From NCBI GenBank assembly GCA_050944055.1, contig JBMNQI010000026.1, positions 1-30,230 of the forward strand: 30,230 bases of DNA, given 5' to 3'. The notes beneath the pieces are model-generated. The model saw nothing but the letters and a program-made list of their open reading frames with translations, was not told the DNA's origin and did not search any database. The first letter of the stretch is position 1, and the number at the start of each line of letters is the position of its first letter. This DNA is from JBMNQI01 sp050944055 (GTDB lineage: Bacteria; Bacillota; Clostridia; Oscillospirales; Oscillospiraceae). Positions 1 through 8,444 of the stretch are shown piece after piece. A program made the translations under genes and the position numbers.

Positions 1-481
1 GGTAAGCCGTAGGCTCGGCGCCGAGGTAGACAACCACGATGCCGGCTTCCTGGGCCTGGACCGCGACGTCCTGCAGCATATCGACCGACATGGCCGCGCA
101 CATAATAGCGCCGACGGTGCCGGAAGCTATCGCGTCTTCGATATATGTGACCTGTTTAGTGGGGTCGCCCGCGGCATCCTTCTTGACGTATTTCCAGCCC
201 TGCTCCTCAAGCACCGCACCCATCGCGTCGTTAATAGCGACCAGGCCTTCGGCGTTCGTGGTCGGGAGGACTGACCAAACCTCTTTTTGCCCGTTCCATT
301 TAAAGTTTTCGACCTTGATCATACCGGAGGGGCTTTCCGTTCCTTCGGAAGGCGCGGAGGTCCCGGGAGCTTCGGGGCCGGCAGATTCGCCGCCGGTCGG
401 CGCGGGAGTCTTGCCGCCGGAGCATGAAGCCAAGGACAGGATAATGCAGATGGCCGATATGATAGCTATTATTTTTTTCAT
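1..481 (-). CDS. ABC transporter sugar-type substrate-binding lipoprotein (N-terminal part; runs off the left edge)
   Basis: The gene reads leftward and is cut by the window edge after about 160 codons. It begins MKKIIAIISA and has a hydrophobic signal segment ending in the lipobox LASC (Cys20), so it should be a lipid-anchored extracytoplasmic protein. A Gly/Pro/Ser-rich linker follows to about residue 55. The first Rossmann-like lobe then starts, with features of the periplasmic binding protein 4 (RbsB-like) family such as an IEDAIASG segment and a following AIMCAAMS strand. It probably captures a sugar or related small solute for an ABC importer encoded further left. The YesM/YesN two-component genes lie directly upstream on the same strand, a common arrangement for sugar uptake operons. 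The ATG at 481 has AAAGGGA in front of it; an in-frame TTG at 523 (or 520) has a stronger AGGAGGG and would lengthen the signal-peptide n-region by 13-14 residues. Confidence 0.8.
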   Translation of the reverse strand, partial: MKKIIAIISAICIILSLASCSGGKTPAPTGGESAGPEAPGTSAPSEGTESPSGMIKVENFKWNGQKEVWSVLPTTNAEGLVAINDAMGAVLEEQGWKYVKKDAAGDPTKQVTYIEDAIASGTVGAIMCAAMSVDMLQDVAVQAQEAGIVVVYLGAEPTAY

Positions 482-615
482 ATTAATCCCTTTCTTGTCT
501 GATTTAATGTATATTTGCAACAATTAAAACCCTCCTGCTACGCATGACAATTGTATAACATATCTTTTCAGCGGAGAATATGATATTATTATGACTTTGT
601 TAGAAATAATAATGC

Positions 616-666
616 GGCGCCCGGGACCTGGCAAAAAACCGGAATATTCGCCAAGGCTCGGGCGCC
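616..666 (-). terminator. Hairpin downstream of the histidine kinase gene, candidate terminator
   Basis: The arms GGCGCCCG (616-623) and CGGGCGCC (659-666) are perfectly complementary. A second, imperfect CCTGGC/GCCAAGG pairing lies inside. It sits just past the kinase stop codon and before the substrate-binding protein gene. The minus-strand sequence after the stem is AT-rich (GCATTATTATTTC) but has no clean T run, so it may be a partial terminator or a processing hairpin that sets different levels for regulator and transporter. Confidence 0.35.
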
Positions 667-672
667 TGATGA

Positions 673-2409
673 TTACGCGCCGTTCTGTTTTGGATAGGTT
701 ATATAAACGGTTGTGCCCTGATCGGAGCGGATTTCAATGCCGGCCCTGTCGCCGTAAACATAGTAAAGCCGCTTTTTTATGTTGGCAAGACCTATGTGGC
801 GGCTGTCCTGCCCGGTATCATATCCGACCTGCTCAAACTGCTCCAGCTTTTCAGGCTCCATGCCGCGCCCGTTGTCGCTTACGGCGACAATTATATCTCC
901 GTCCTTCTCCGTGATGCGAAGCGAGATTTCACCCTTCATCTCGCCCGAAACTTCGTCGGTAAGGCCATGGCGCAGGCTGTTTTCAACAAGCGGCTGCAGG
1001 AGGTTCTGAAGCATGGGCTGCTTTAAAAGGCCTTCGTCCGCTTCGCAGCTGAAGTGGACATGGTTATTGGGGCGGATCCTCTCTATGTTCCAATACTCTT
1101 TGATGATGGCGACGGCCTCGCCGACAGTCGTAAATATCTCCCCGTCCTTTATGCGCAGGTTGTTCTGGAGAATTCTCGTGAGCGCGGAATTGATGAATAC
1201 CACCTCTTCGCAGCGGCCCATCCTCGCAAGAGAGTTTATCGTGCTCATCGTATTATATATATAGTGCGTGTTTATCTGGGACATAAGAAGGCTGTATTTC
1301 ATGGCGTATTCCCGCGCTTCGGCCTTTTTCTCGTTTTCGCGGTCTATTTTTATCTGCTGGAGGAGATTGTTGAAATAAATACTCAAATCCCCGACCTCGT
1401 CGTTCGTCATTACGGGCGCCGTTACGTCGAGGTCTCCGGCCGTGGCAAGGTCCATGGCATCCTTGAGCGAGGTCAGAGGGCGCAGCAGCTTCCTGGCTAT
1501 CGGAACGGCCATTAAAACGGCAATAACGCACGCGACAAGGCACATAATAACCGTTACGGTAAGGTAAGAATTGAACTTTGCGTTGAAATAACGGTTTGTC
1601 ATGTACCCCAGTATGCGCCACTTCATGGACGGTATAACGCTCACCACATAGTAGCCTTCCTCGTCATGGCCGATAAATCCTTCCTCCGGCGCGTGCTTCC
1701 CGAGCTCCGCGACGGCGTTGCCCGTTTCGCCGCTCGTATAGAATACGGGCCCTGTTTTGCTCGCGAGGGCGTAGCCTGAAAACAGGCCCTCGGAAAGCTC
1801 CTCGATATTTTCCACCATACTGTCTACGGTGCTGATAAGTGCCAGTATATAGCTGTGGCCGTGGTGCCTGTACTTGGAAATTAAAACGACCGAGTCGTTT
1901 TTCCCGTTGCCCGTGGTATCGTAAAACGGTGAAAACTCGCTGCGCGCCCCGCCGTTTTTTATCTCTCTGAACCAGTCCGAATCAAATATTTCCCTGTCCT
2001 TTTTCCTTATCATAAAGTCGGAGGTGAATATTATATCCTCGCTGAACAGCAAAACGCCGCGAATGCCGACCGTCCCGGACTCCTGTATCATATTGAGCAT
2101 GCTGCATACTGCCTCGTAGGAATCGTCGTCCTTCTTTATCTGGTAAATGTCGAGGAGGCTTTCAAGCTCATTTGAAGCGGTATAGAGGCCGGCATAGTCC
2201 GAGATGCTGCTCATGGTTATATCTATCTGCTTTGCCAGCGCGTTGCTTGTAGCCTGAGCCGAGGCCAGGGTTTCCTTCTCCAGCCTGGGGCGGTAGATAA
2301 AGAAGACTGCGATTATCACAGCGACGAGGCTTACTATCTCGGCGGTGAGAATCCCCAGCGCCAGCGTCCTCAGTATTTTCGGCGGACGTTTGAAAAATAA
2401 TCTCTTCAA
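673..2409 (-). CDS. Sensor histidine kinase, YesM/LytS-type
   Basis: Membrane sensor kinase of 578 residues that should phosphorylate the response regulator encoded just upstream. Visible order: TM1 about residues 14-39, an extracytoplasmic Cache-like sensor region about 40-280, TM2 about 283-305, a HAMP linker about 306-357, a His_kinase (PF06580-type) segment with QINTHYIYNT (phosphoacceptor His382), then the HATPase domain with N-box PLVENSLRHG (473-482), DNGRG (512-516) and GLANIKKRL (540-548). Most family members have QINPHFLYN; here Thr-His-Tyr-Ile replaces Pro-His-Phe-Leu. The start codon overlaps the regulator's stop by 4 bp (ATGA), so the two are translationally coupled. The flanking substrate-binding protein gene suggests it senses an extracellular sugar, possibly through that binding protein; this is inference. 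Confidence 0.93.
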   Translation of the reverse strand: MKRLFFKRPPKILRTLALGILTAEIVSLVAVIIAVFFIYRPRLEKETLASAQATSNALAKQIDITMSSISDYAGLYTASNELESLLDIYQIKKDDDSYEAVCSMLNMIQESGTVGIRGVLLFSEDIIFTSDFMIRKKDREIFDSDWFREIKNGGARSEFSPFYDTTGNGKNDSVVLISKYRHHGHSYILALISTVDSMVENIEELSEGLFSGYALASKTGPVFYTSGETGNAVAELGKHAPEEGFIGHDEEGYYVVSVIPSMKWRILGYMTNRYFNAKFNSYLTVTVIMCLVACVIAVLMAVPIARKLLRPLTSLKDAMDLATAGDLDVTAPVMTNDEVGDLSIYFNNLLQQIKIDRENEKKAEAREYAMKYSLLMSQINTHYIYNTMSTINSLARMGRCEEVVFINSALTRILQNNLRIKDGEIFTTVGEAVAIIKEYWNIERIRPNNHVHFSCEADEGLLKQPMLQNLLQPLVENSLRHGLTDEVSGEMKGEISLRITEKDGDIIVAVSDNGRGMEPEKLEQFEQVGYDTGQDSRHIGLANIKKRLYYVYGDRAGIEIRSDQGTTVYITYPKQNGA

Positions 2410-3416
2410 CTGCTTTTGCCACCTCTGCGGTAATCGACCGGGGACTGCCCGGTCTTTAAATTGAATACATAGCTGAAATACTGGCTGCTGCCGTACCCGA
2501 CCTTCTCCGCTATCTCGTAGACCTTCTCGTCTGTGGTGAGCAGCAGCCTCTTGGCGTTTTCAATGCGAATGTCCGTAATATAATCGCTGAGGGTTTTTCC
2601 CGTCTCGTTCTTAAAAAGCACGCTAAGGCGACCGTAGCTCATACCCGCGGCGTAGGATATAAGCCCGGCGCTGAGGTTTATATTGCGGTATTCCCTCTTT
2701 ATATAATCGATCGCGACGGCGACAGGGGCCGAATACCGCTGCACGCCGGCATACTGCAGAGCCTGGTTTTTGCCGTCCATACGGACATACTTCTTGAGCA
2801 TGTCGAAAAACGCCCTCGCCAGATCCTCATCGTCGTTTATATCGAAAACGACGTTTTCCTTTTTCTGCATGAGGCCGACGGCGAAGCTCTGAGCAGGCTT
2901 GAGGATTATATCCTCCGGGAAGCAGTTGCATAAGCGCAGTATCTCGGTCAGTTCCTCCTGCGCGTTCTCCGCCTGCGGGCGCTCGATGAGCTCGAACAGC
3001 CTGTTCTTAACCGCGTTGAGAACTATTTCCCGCTGTTTTAAAAGCTCGGCATGTATATATCTGACCTTACCGAGAAGGGCCTCGGCCGTTATATCCTGCT
3101 TGAGTATATAGTCCCTGGCGCCGCTGCGCAGGGCTTCCTGCACATAGCTGAAATCGTCGAAAGCGCTCAGAACGAGGAACTCGGCAAAGGGGTTTTTCAG
3201 CTTTATCTCGTTCATCATCTCAAGCCCGTCCATAAACGGCATGCGCACGTCGGTGATTATAATCGACGGCTTCATCAGCTCGTATTTATTGAGCCCCTGC
3301 CTCCCGTTTGTCGCCGTCGTCAAATCGTAGCCCTCGGACGCCCAGTCGACAATTGTGGACAGGTCCTCGAGTATGAACACGTCGTCTTCGACCAGCATAA
3401 GGCCGGTCCGCTCCAT
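2406..3416 (-). CDS. Response regulator with AraC-type DNA-binding domain (YesN-like)
   Basis: The 336-residue product starts at the ATG at 3416, preceded by AAAGGGGGAAG; a longer reading to 3524 would translate the ribosome binding site and is unlikely. The N-terminal receiver domain shows acidic VEDD (9-12), the phosphorylation site ITDVRMP (Asp56) and LKQD (Lys106). A linker of about 100 residues follows. The C-terminal part (about 235-334) is an AraC/XylS double helix-turn-helix, ending in the typical YGSSQYFSYVFNLKTGQSPVDYR-like signature (quoted in part: SQYFSYVF, SPVDYR). It should activate or repress the adjacent sugar-uptake operon after phosphorylation by the downstream kinase. A promoter with a palindrome lies about 100 bp upstream. 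Confidence 0.93.
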   Translation of the reverse strand: MERTGLMLVEDDVFILEDLSTIVDWASEGYDLTTATNGRQGLNKYELMKPSIIITDVRMPFMDGLEMMNEIKLKNPFAEFLVLSAFDDFSYVQEALRSGARDYILKQDITAEALLGKVRYIHAELLKQREIVLNAVKNRLFELIERPQAENAQEELTEILRLCNCFPEDIILKPAQSFAVGLMQKKENVVFDINDDEDLARAFFDMLKKYVRMDGKNQALQYAGVQRYSAPVAVAIDYIKREYRNINLSAGLISYAAGMSYGRLSVLFKNETGKTLSDYITDIRIENAKRLLLTTDEKVYEIAEKVGYGSSQYFSYVFNLKTGQSPVDYRRGGKSS

Positions 3417-3514
3417 CAGGCTTCCCCCTTTCGCAATGGTTTCGGCATGCGCAGCCTCCGCTCTTAGCCTGGTATTTCCGAAACGGCCCGCGCGCGGAGC
3501 TTTTTCAATTATTG

Positions 3515-3543
3515 ATAATATCACAGTATTTCAAACATTTGAA
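3515..3543 (-). promoter_or_regulatory. Predicted sigma-A promoter of the two-component operon
   Basis: On the minus strand, TTCAAA (-35, 4/6) and TATTAT (-10, 5/6) are separated by 17 bp. The perfect inverted repeat TTCAAA-CA-TTTGAA (3530-3543) coincides with the -35 element and could be an operator. Transcription would begin near 3508, leaving a leader of roughly 90 nt before the ATG at 3416. Confidence 0.45.
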
Positions 3544-3620
3544 TATTTTCAGCCAAAACGTTGTCCCTGTCAGGACGGCGCCGGCAATTCTGCGTAAAGC
3601 ACAAAAAACGTCATTGCATT

Positions 3621-3649
3621 TTGGCGGCGGAATATGTTTTAATTATAAT
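3621..3649 (+). promoter_or_regulatory. Predicted sigma-A promoter of the URO-D-family gene
   Basis: TTGGCG (3621-3626, 4/6) and a perfect TATAAT (3644-3649) are separated by 17 bp. Transcription would start near 3656. A TTGACA at 3659-3664 has no good -10 partner at the right distance. Confidence 0.5.
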
Positions 3650-3701
3650 ATATTTAGTTTGACAGGTCACAGCCGGAAAAATTCTGAAGGAGAATGACGC
3701 C

Positions 3702-4787
3702 GTGAGAAAGATTCCTTTCGATGAAAAAGAACTCAGGCCAGTCGCGCAGGCGCCCGGCATGCCCGGCGAGCCGCCGATGCCCGTTTATGACTTTCCCGTT
3801 TCAATGAAGCAGGCGTGCCGGGCGGCGTATGACAACGAGCCCATATGGCTGCCTATCGGAGTGGAAACAAACTTCTTCAGCCCGAGGATAATACCGGACA
3901 ATATAGCAAGAGGGTTTTTGGCCGAGGAAAGCGAGATGCCGGAAGCTGAGCCGGGCGGCAGGGACATGTTCGGCGTCGAGTGGGTATACCAGCCTCAGGC
4001 GCGGGGCTCGATGGTAAAGCCCGGCTCGCCCGTATTGAAGGACGCAAACGACTGGGTAAATGCTATCAGGTTTCCGGATATCGACAAGTGGGACTGGGAG
4101 GGCAGCGCGAAGGCAAACGAGAAATACCTCGGCGGCGGGAAGTTCAACGTAATGTGGCTATTAAACGGCTGCTGGTTTGAAAGGCTCGTGTCCTTCATGG
4201 ATTTTGAGGGCGCCGCCGTCGCGCTTATCGACGAGGACCAGAGGGACGCCGTCCGGGAGCTGTTTGACAGGACGACAGACCTGTACTGCGCCATTATCGA
4301 CAGGTCCGTACGCTATTTCGACATAGATGCTTTTATGGTGCACGACGACTGGGGCTCGCAGAGGTCGCCGTTCTTTTCGCCCGAAACCGGCAGGGAACTG
4401 TTCCTGCCGTATATGGAGAAGCTTGTCGGCCATATACACTCAAAAGGTAAGATTGCCGAGCTGCACAGCTGCGGGCAGATTGAGGCGCATTTTCCGACCT
4501 TCGTCGAGGCCGGCTGGGACTCGTGGAGCGGCATGAGCGTCAACGACACGCATATGCTTTACGACAAATACGGCGATAAGATACATATAGGCGTATACCC
4601 CGATTTGATTGACGCAAACGCTCCGGAGGAGGAGCAGCGCAGGGCGGCGCGTGATTTTGTCGACAGATTCGCGAAGCCTGATAAACTGGCTTTCATCAAC
4701 CCCTATGTTTTCCCGATGATGACGCCTGCTTACAGGGAGGAGATTTACAGGTATTCAAGGATTAAATTCAGCCGACAGGCGATTTAG
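3702..4787 (+). CDS. Uroporphyrinogen decarboxylase (URO-D)-family methyltransferase-like protein
   Basis: 361 residues with a GTG start, preceded by GAAGGAG. The fold signature is that of the URO-D superfamily, which includes HemE and the zinc-dependent corrinoid methyltransferases MtaA/MtbA. Visible marks are HDDWGSQ (214-220), a Phe-Phe-Ser-Pro helix start, and ELHSCGQI with His255 and Cys257, the His-X-Cys pair that binds zinc in the methyltransferase branch and is not needed in true HemE. It therefore more likely handles methyl groups on a corrinoid or other one-carbon carrier than heme precursors. No corrinoid protein or partner methyltransferase is next to it and no heme genes are near. 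It stands alone, divergent from the two-component operon and convergent with the hydrogenase-fusion gene. The substrate cannot be told from sequence. Confidence 0.82.
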   Translation: MRKIPFDEKELRPVAQAPGMPGEPPMPVYDFPVSMKQACRAAYDNEPIWLPIGVETNFFSPRIIPDNIARGFLAEESEMPEAEPGGRDMFGVEWVYQPQARGSMVKPGSPVLKDANDWVNAIRFPDIDKWDWEGSAKANEKYLGGGKFNVMWLLNGCWFERLVSFMDFEGAAVALIDEDQRDAVRELFDRTTDLYCAIIDRSVRYFDIDAFMVHDDWGSQRSPFFSPETGRELFLPYMEKLVGHIHSKGKIAELHSCGQIEAHFPTFVEAGWDSWSGMSVNDTHMLYDKYGDKIHIGVYPDLIDANAPEEEQRRAARDFVDRFAKPDKLAFINPYVFPMMTPAYREEIYRYSRIKFSRQAI

Positions 4788-4856
4788 GGCAGGGAGCCGG
4801 AGAGAGGCGGCGGCCTGCATCTTGTATAGAAGCCGCGCGGCGGCTGACAGAACAGG

Positions 4857-4884
4857 AGAGCCCGCTTAGAGCGGGCTCTTCTTG
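4857..4884 (+). terminator. Bidirectional-type terminator between convergent genes
   Basis: A perfect 10-bp stem AGAGCCCGCT / AGCGGGCTCT with the three-base loop TAG (4857-4879), followed on the plus strand by a short T-rich tail (TCTT). It lies between the URO-D-like gene and the end of the convergent hydrogenase-fusion gene and may serve both. Confidence 0.6.
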
Positions 4885-4899
4885 GCTACGTATCATAGA

Positions 4900-7800
4900 T
4901 TATAAACCGCTGTGTTTCCGCACATGCAGCAGCTTTTGGGAGTCAGCGCGTATGAGGCGGTCGTACGCTTCACCTATCAGCGGGTTGTCGCCCGGGCGCC
5001 TTATTTCGGAGGATTCGTCCGTGCCGTAGAGGGCGCCCGTACGCTCACGGCGAAGCGACGTGTGAGCGTATACGTCGGCGGGCTGGCCGCCTCCCATGAC
5101 GCAGCCTCCGGGGCAGGACATGATTTCGACAAGGTCGTAATGCTCGCCCGCTTCAATAGCGTCCATGACTCTTGCCGCATTCCCGAGGCCGCTGACTACG
5201 GCGATGCGAAGCCTGCGCCCTTTGTAATCGAGGTTAAACTCCTTCACGCCGCCCTCGCCGCGCTGTCCCAGCTCGGCGATTTCCCTGTATCCCGCCTCGT
5301 CCGAGTCGGGGCTCAGCTGGCGCAGCACGGCTTCTGTTACGCCGCCTGTGACTCCGAAAATGACGCCGCCGCCTGAGCCGAATCCGAACGGGTCGTCCGC
5401 TTTCGAGGGAGCAACTGACGCAAGGTCGATGCCTTTTTCCAGAAAGAGGTCAATAAGTTCGGTCGCGGTGAGGACATAATCGACGTCGCGGGTCTTATCG
5501 TCGCCAAAGCGGTATATCTCGCTTTTCTTTGCGGTGCAGGGCATAACGGAAACGGATACTACGCGCTTATTGTCGCGCTTGAAGTGTTCCCTGAGAACCG
5601 AACCGAACATCTGCTGGGGAGAGCGGCAGGTGGAGATGTATTTGGAAAGCTCGGGGCGGTTTTTTTCGCACCAGCTTACCCACGCGGGGCAGCAGCTTGT
5701 GAAGAGGGGGCGCTTTTCGCCCGAGGCGAGTATATCGGCAAACTCCCGGGCCTCCTCGACAGTCGTAAGGTCCGCTGCAAACACGGTGTCGTAAACGGCG
5801 TCGAAGCCCAGGAGCCTTAAGCCCCCTACTATGTTCCCGAGCGCGTTCCCTTCAAGCCCGAAGGCTTTGCCGACGGAAACGCGCACCGACGGCGCTATCT
5901 GGGCGATTACTGTTGTCTCAGGGTCGCCCAGCGCTTCTTTAACAATCTGCGCGCTGCTTTGGACGGAAATCGCCCCCGTCGGGCAAACTGCGCGGCACTG
6001 CCCGCAGCCGACGCAGCCCGTTTCCGAGAGGCTTGGCTTATCCTTTGCCGCGACTATGGTAACGCCGCCGCGCGTGACTATTTCGAGCGCCCCGACGTTC
6101 TGTTTGTTGCAGACGTCTACGCAGCTGTGGCAGAGTATGCAGAGGTTGGGGTCAATGACGACGCTTTTTGATGAGCAGTCCTTCGGGAGCGGGCGGTAAA
6201 GCGGCGAATTGTAATAGCGCTCCTCTATGGTGCAGTTTTCGTTTTTGGAGATGCGGCAGAGAAGCGCGCGCAGCTGGTAGGAACCGTCAAACGGGTCGCA
6301 GGGCGCTTCGCCCGCGGTCAGGACGTTCACGTTCGATTCATCCCAGCCGTAACCGGGCGCGCCCGCCTCCGGGTACCACCAGCCCATCTCGCAGTTTATA
6401 ACGCGGGGGTCGAGCTCCGGCTTTAAGCTGGCCTTCTGCGTTATCCTCCCGCGCGGGGTCTCGATCCAGACCCAGTCGCCTTCCTTAATCCCGTACTTTG
6501 CGGCGGTGTCCGGGTTTATGGAGACCGTCGGGAAGGGCGCCGTGCGGCGCAGCGAGAGGATCTGGCGGTTGTTCGATATGAAGTACTGGTGCCTCCGGCT
6601 GCCCGTTGTCAGCACGAGCGGGTAGTCGGCAGCGAGGTCGGGCCTTGAATAAGGGCTCTCCGGCACCTCGGACCAGAAGGGCAGCGGGTCGCCCCCGGCC
6701 TTCTCGACGCCGAGGCTCCAAAGCTCGAATTTCCCCGACGGCGTGCTAAAACCGCCGCGCTTCTTATATCTCTCGTATTCCCGACGTGGCACTATGTAAT
6801 TAATCTGCTTGAGCTTTTCAAAATCCGTCCCGGCGTACTCGGGGTAACGTTTGCCCATTTCGTCGAGCAAACCGTTTAAAAGCTCCTCCTGGCTCCGGGC
6901 GCCGTAGTCAAGTTCCATGCGCCGGCACAGCTCCATGAAAAATTCCTCGTCGGACCTGCACTCGCCCACGTCGGCGACTTTCCGCATGGTGAGCAGGGCC
7001 TGGTCGCCGAACTCCGGCATGCAGAAAAAGCTGTCCACCTCAGCCCAGAGCGCGGCGGGCAGAACAATGTCGGCAAGCTCCGCCGTAGGCGTCATGAAGA
7101 AGTCCATGTATACAAAGAATTCCAGCTCTTTGAGGCATTCGTATGTATGGAGCGCGTCCGGCATAGAAAGAAGCGAGTTGTTGGCGTGAGCGAGCAGGGC
7201 GCGTATCTTATAGGGCTTGCCGGTCTTTATCGCGTCGAGCGTGTACCAGGGGTGGGCGAACATCTTCGGCGTGGCCGTGCCGTCAAGCAGGGGGTAGCCG
7301 CCGCTTATGCATTTCTTCCCGAGCTCCTCCGAAAGGGCCTCGAACATGGGATAGGCCGTAGGCGCTATTTCCTTGCTTTCCACAAAGCCGCCGGGAACGT
7401 CCCAGTTGCCCGTGACGGCGGGTATCATATATATGGCGCGGCAGGTCTGGAAGGAGTTGGGCGTCTGCTCAACCGCGCAGCCCCACTCTAGGGACAGCGG
7501 CTTAACCGACGCTATCATATGCGCGGCCTTTACGATGTCTTCCTCCGGAACCCAGCAAATCCGCGCCGTTTTTTCGGGCGTATAGTCTTTTACTCTTTCG
7601 CGCAGCTCGTTAAACCCGTACGTCCAGTTTTCCACGAACTCATGGTCGTAAAGGTTTTCGGATATTATGATGTTAAGTATGCACATAGCGAGCGCGCCGT
7701 CCGTCCCGGGGCGGACGCGCAGCCAGAGGGCGGCCCTCTCCGTAAGCTCGTTGGGCTGGGGGTCGACGACGATAAGCTTCGTTCCGCCGCGCACAGCGTC

Positions 7801-8367
7801 TTTTATATGCCATTGAAGCTCGCCGTCGGCGCCGGAGACTGCGGGGTTGGCCCCCCAGACTATGATGCAGGCGGGCTTTGTCTCTCCGTAATAATCCACG
7901 CCGGCAAAAACGCCGGCTGTGAAATCCCCGGCGTTTTTGCGCGGTCCGAGGCAGATAAGCGCGCCGGAGGAGGTCGCGTTCGGCGTCCCCAGGACGTTGG
8001 CAAAGCGCCACAGCTGGGCCAGATGATGGCGGCCCGTCCCGGTGGTCGTGGCTATGCACTCCTTGCCGTATGTCTTTTGAAGATGCGTGAGCTTGTCGAT
8101 TATCGTGTCGTAGGCCTCGTCCCAGGATATGCGCTCCCAGGCGCCGCTTCCGCGCTTTCCCACGCGCTTCATGGGGTATATAATGCGGTCCGGATGGTAC
8201 ATCTGCTCAATCAAGGTCATTCCCTTGGCGCAGGCGTGCCCGTTATTGAGCGGCCCGTCCGGGTCGGGGCGTATTTTAATCACCTTGCCGCCCTCGACCG
8301 TCAAAATATGTACGCAGCCGCCGTGACAGCCCCTGCACGCGGCCTTGATTTCGGTAATCTGACCCAA
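4900..8367 (-). CDS. Fused molybdopterin oxidoreductase (formate dehydrogenase-like) and [FeFe] hydrogenase
   Basis: One 1155-residue open frame. Residues 1-~715 are a bis-MGD molybdopterin oxidoreductase: a [4Fe-4S] site C11-C14-C18-C46, catalytic domain, and the C-terminal dinucleotide-binding domain (about 583-710, TTGSRRHQYF). Cys139 in LICLGPR aligns by eye with the Mo/W-ligating Sec/Cys of formate dehydrogenase (VUHGPS); it is encoded by TGC, so no selenocysteine is involved. Residues ~735-800 hold two ferredoxin sites (C743/746/749/753 and C785/788/791/795). Residues ~815-1120 form a full H domain: L1 TSCCPAW (890-896), L2 MPCTAKKSE (942-950), L3 with C1085 and C1089 in MSCPGGCVMGGGQP. 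A short small-subunit-like tail follows. Probable reaction: formate (or another Mo-enzyme substrate) oxidation coupled to H2 formation or the reverse, in the cytoplasm; no signal peptide is seen. TTG start with GGAGGT 8 nt upstream. Confidence 0.9.
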   Translation of the reverse strand: MGQITEIKAACRGCHGGCVHILTVEGGKVIKIRPDPDGPLNNGHACAKGMTLIEQMYHPDRIIYPMKRVGKRGSGAWERISWDEAYDTIIDKLTHLQKTYGKECIATTTGTGRHHLAQLWRFANVLGTPNATSSGALICLGPRKNAGDFTAGVFAGVDYYGETKPACIIVWGANPAVSGADGELQWHIKDAVRGGTKLIVVDPQPNELTERAALWLRVRPGTDGALAMCILNIIISENLYDHEFVENWTYGFNELRERVKDYTPEKTARICWVPEEDIVKAAHMIASVKPLSLEWGCAVEQTPNSFQTCRAIYMIPAVTGNWDVPGGFVESKEIAPTAYPMFEALSEELGKKCISGGYPLLDGTATPKMFAHPWYTLDAIKTGKPYKIRALLAHANNSLLSMPDALHTYECLKELEFFVYMDFFMTPTAELADIVLPAALWAEVDSFFCMPEFGDQALLTMRKVADVGECRSDEEFFMELCRRMELDYGARSQEELLNGLLDEMGKRYPEYAGTDFEKLKQINYIVPRREYERYKKRGGFSTPSGKFELWSLGVEKAGGDPLPFWSEVPESPYSRPDLAADYPLVLTTGSRRHQYFISNNRQILSLRRTAPFPTVSINPDTAAKYGIKEGDWVWIETPRGRITQKASLKPELDPRVINCEMGWWYPEAGAPGYGWDESNVNVLTAGEAPCDPFDGSYQLRALLCRISKNENCTIEERYYNSPLYRPLPKDCSSKSVVIDPNLCILCHSCVDVCNKQNVGALEIVTRGGVTIVAAKDKPSLSETGCVGCGQCRAVCPTGAISVQSSAQIVKEALGDPETTVIAQIAPSVRVSVGKAFGLEGNALGNIVGGLRLLGFDAVYDTVFAADLTTVEEAREFADILASGEKRPLFTSCCPAWVSWCEKNRPELSKYISTCRSPQQMFGSVLREHFKRDNKRVVSVSVMPCTAKKSEIYRFGDDKTRDVDYVLTATELIDLFLEKGIDLASVAPSKADDPFGFGSGGGVIFGVTGGVTEAVLRQLSPDSDEAGYREIAELGQRGEGGVKEFNLDYKGRRLRIAVVSGLGNAARVMDAIEAGEHYDLVEIMSCPGGCVMGGGQPADVYAHTSLRRERTGALYGTDESSEIRRPGDNPLIGEAYDRLIRADSQKLLHVRKHSGL

Positions 8368-8415
8368 AATGTATACCTCCGTTACGAAATTTCGCTGGAC
8401 GTAATTCTATAAATC

Positions 8416-8444
8416 ATCGTATCAAAACGCGCCCCGCGCGTCAA
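8416..8444 (-). promoter_or_regulatory. Predicted sigma-A promoter of the hydrogenase-fusion gene
   Basis: Minus-strand TTGACG (5/6) and TACGAT (4/6) separated by 17 bp; the leader to the TTG start would be about 40 nt. Confidence 0.45.

Noticed and set aside
3659..3664. Perfect TTGACA upstream of the URO-D-like gene as a -35 box
   Set aside because: The hexamer 17 bp downstream (TTCTGA) is a poor -10; the TATAAT at 3644 with TTGGCG upstream is a better promoter.
7951..7953. Possible selenocysteine at the molybdenum ligand of the formate-dehydrogenase-like domain
   Set aside because: The codon is TGC (Cys139), not an in-frame TGA.
7519..8412. 297-codon plus-strand frame opposite the hydrogenase fusion
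   Set aside because: It is a shadow of the GC-rich third positions of the real minus-strand gene, whose cofactor motifs are unmistakable.
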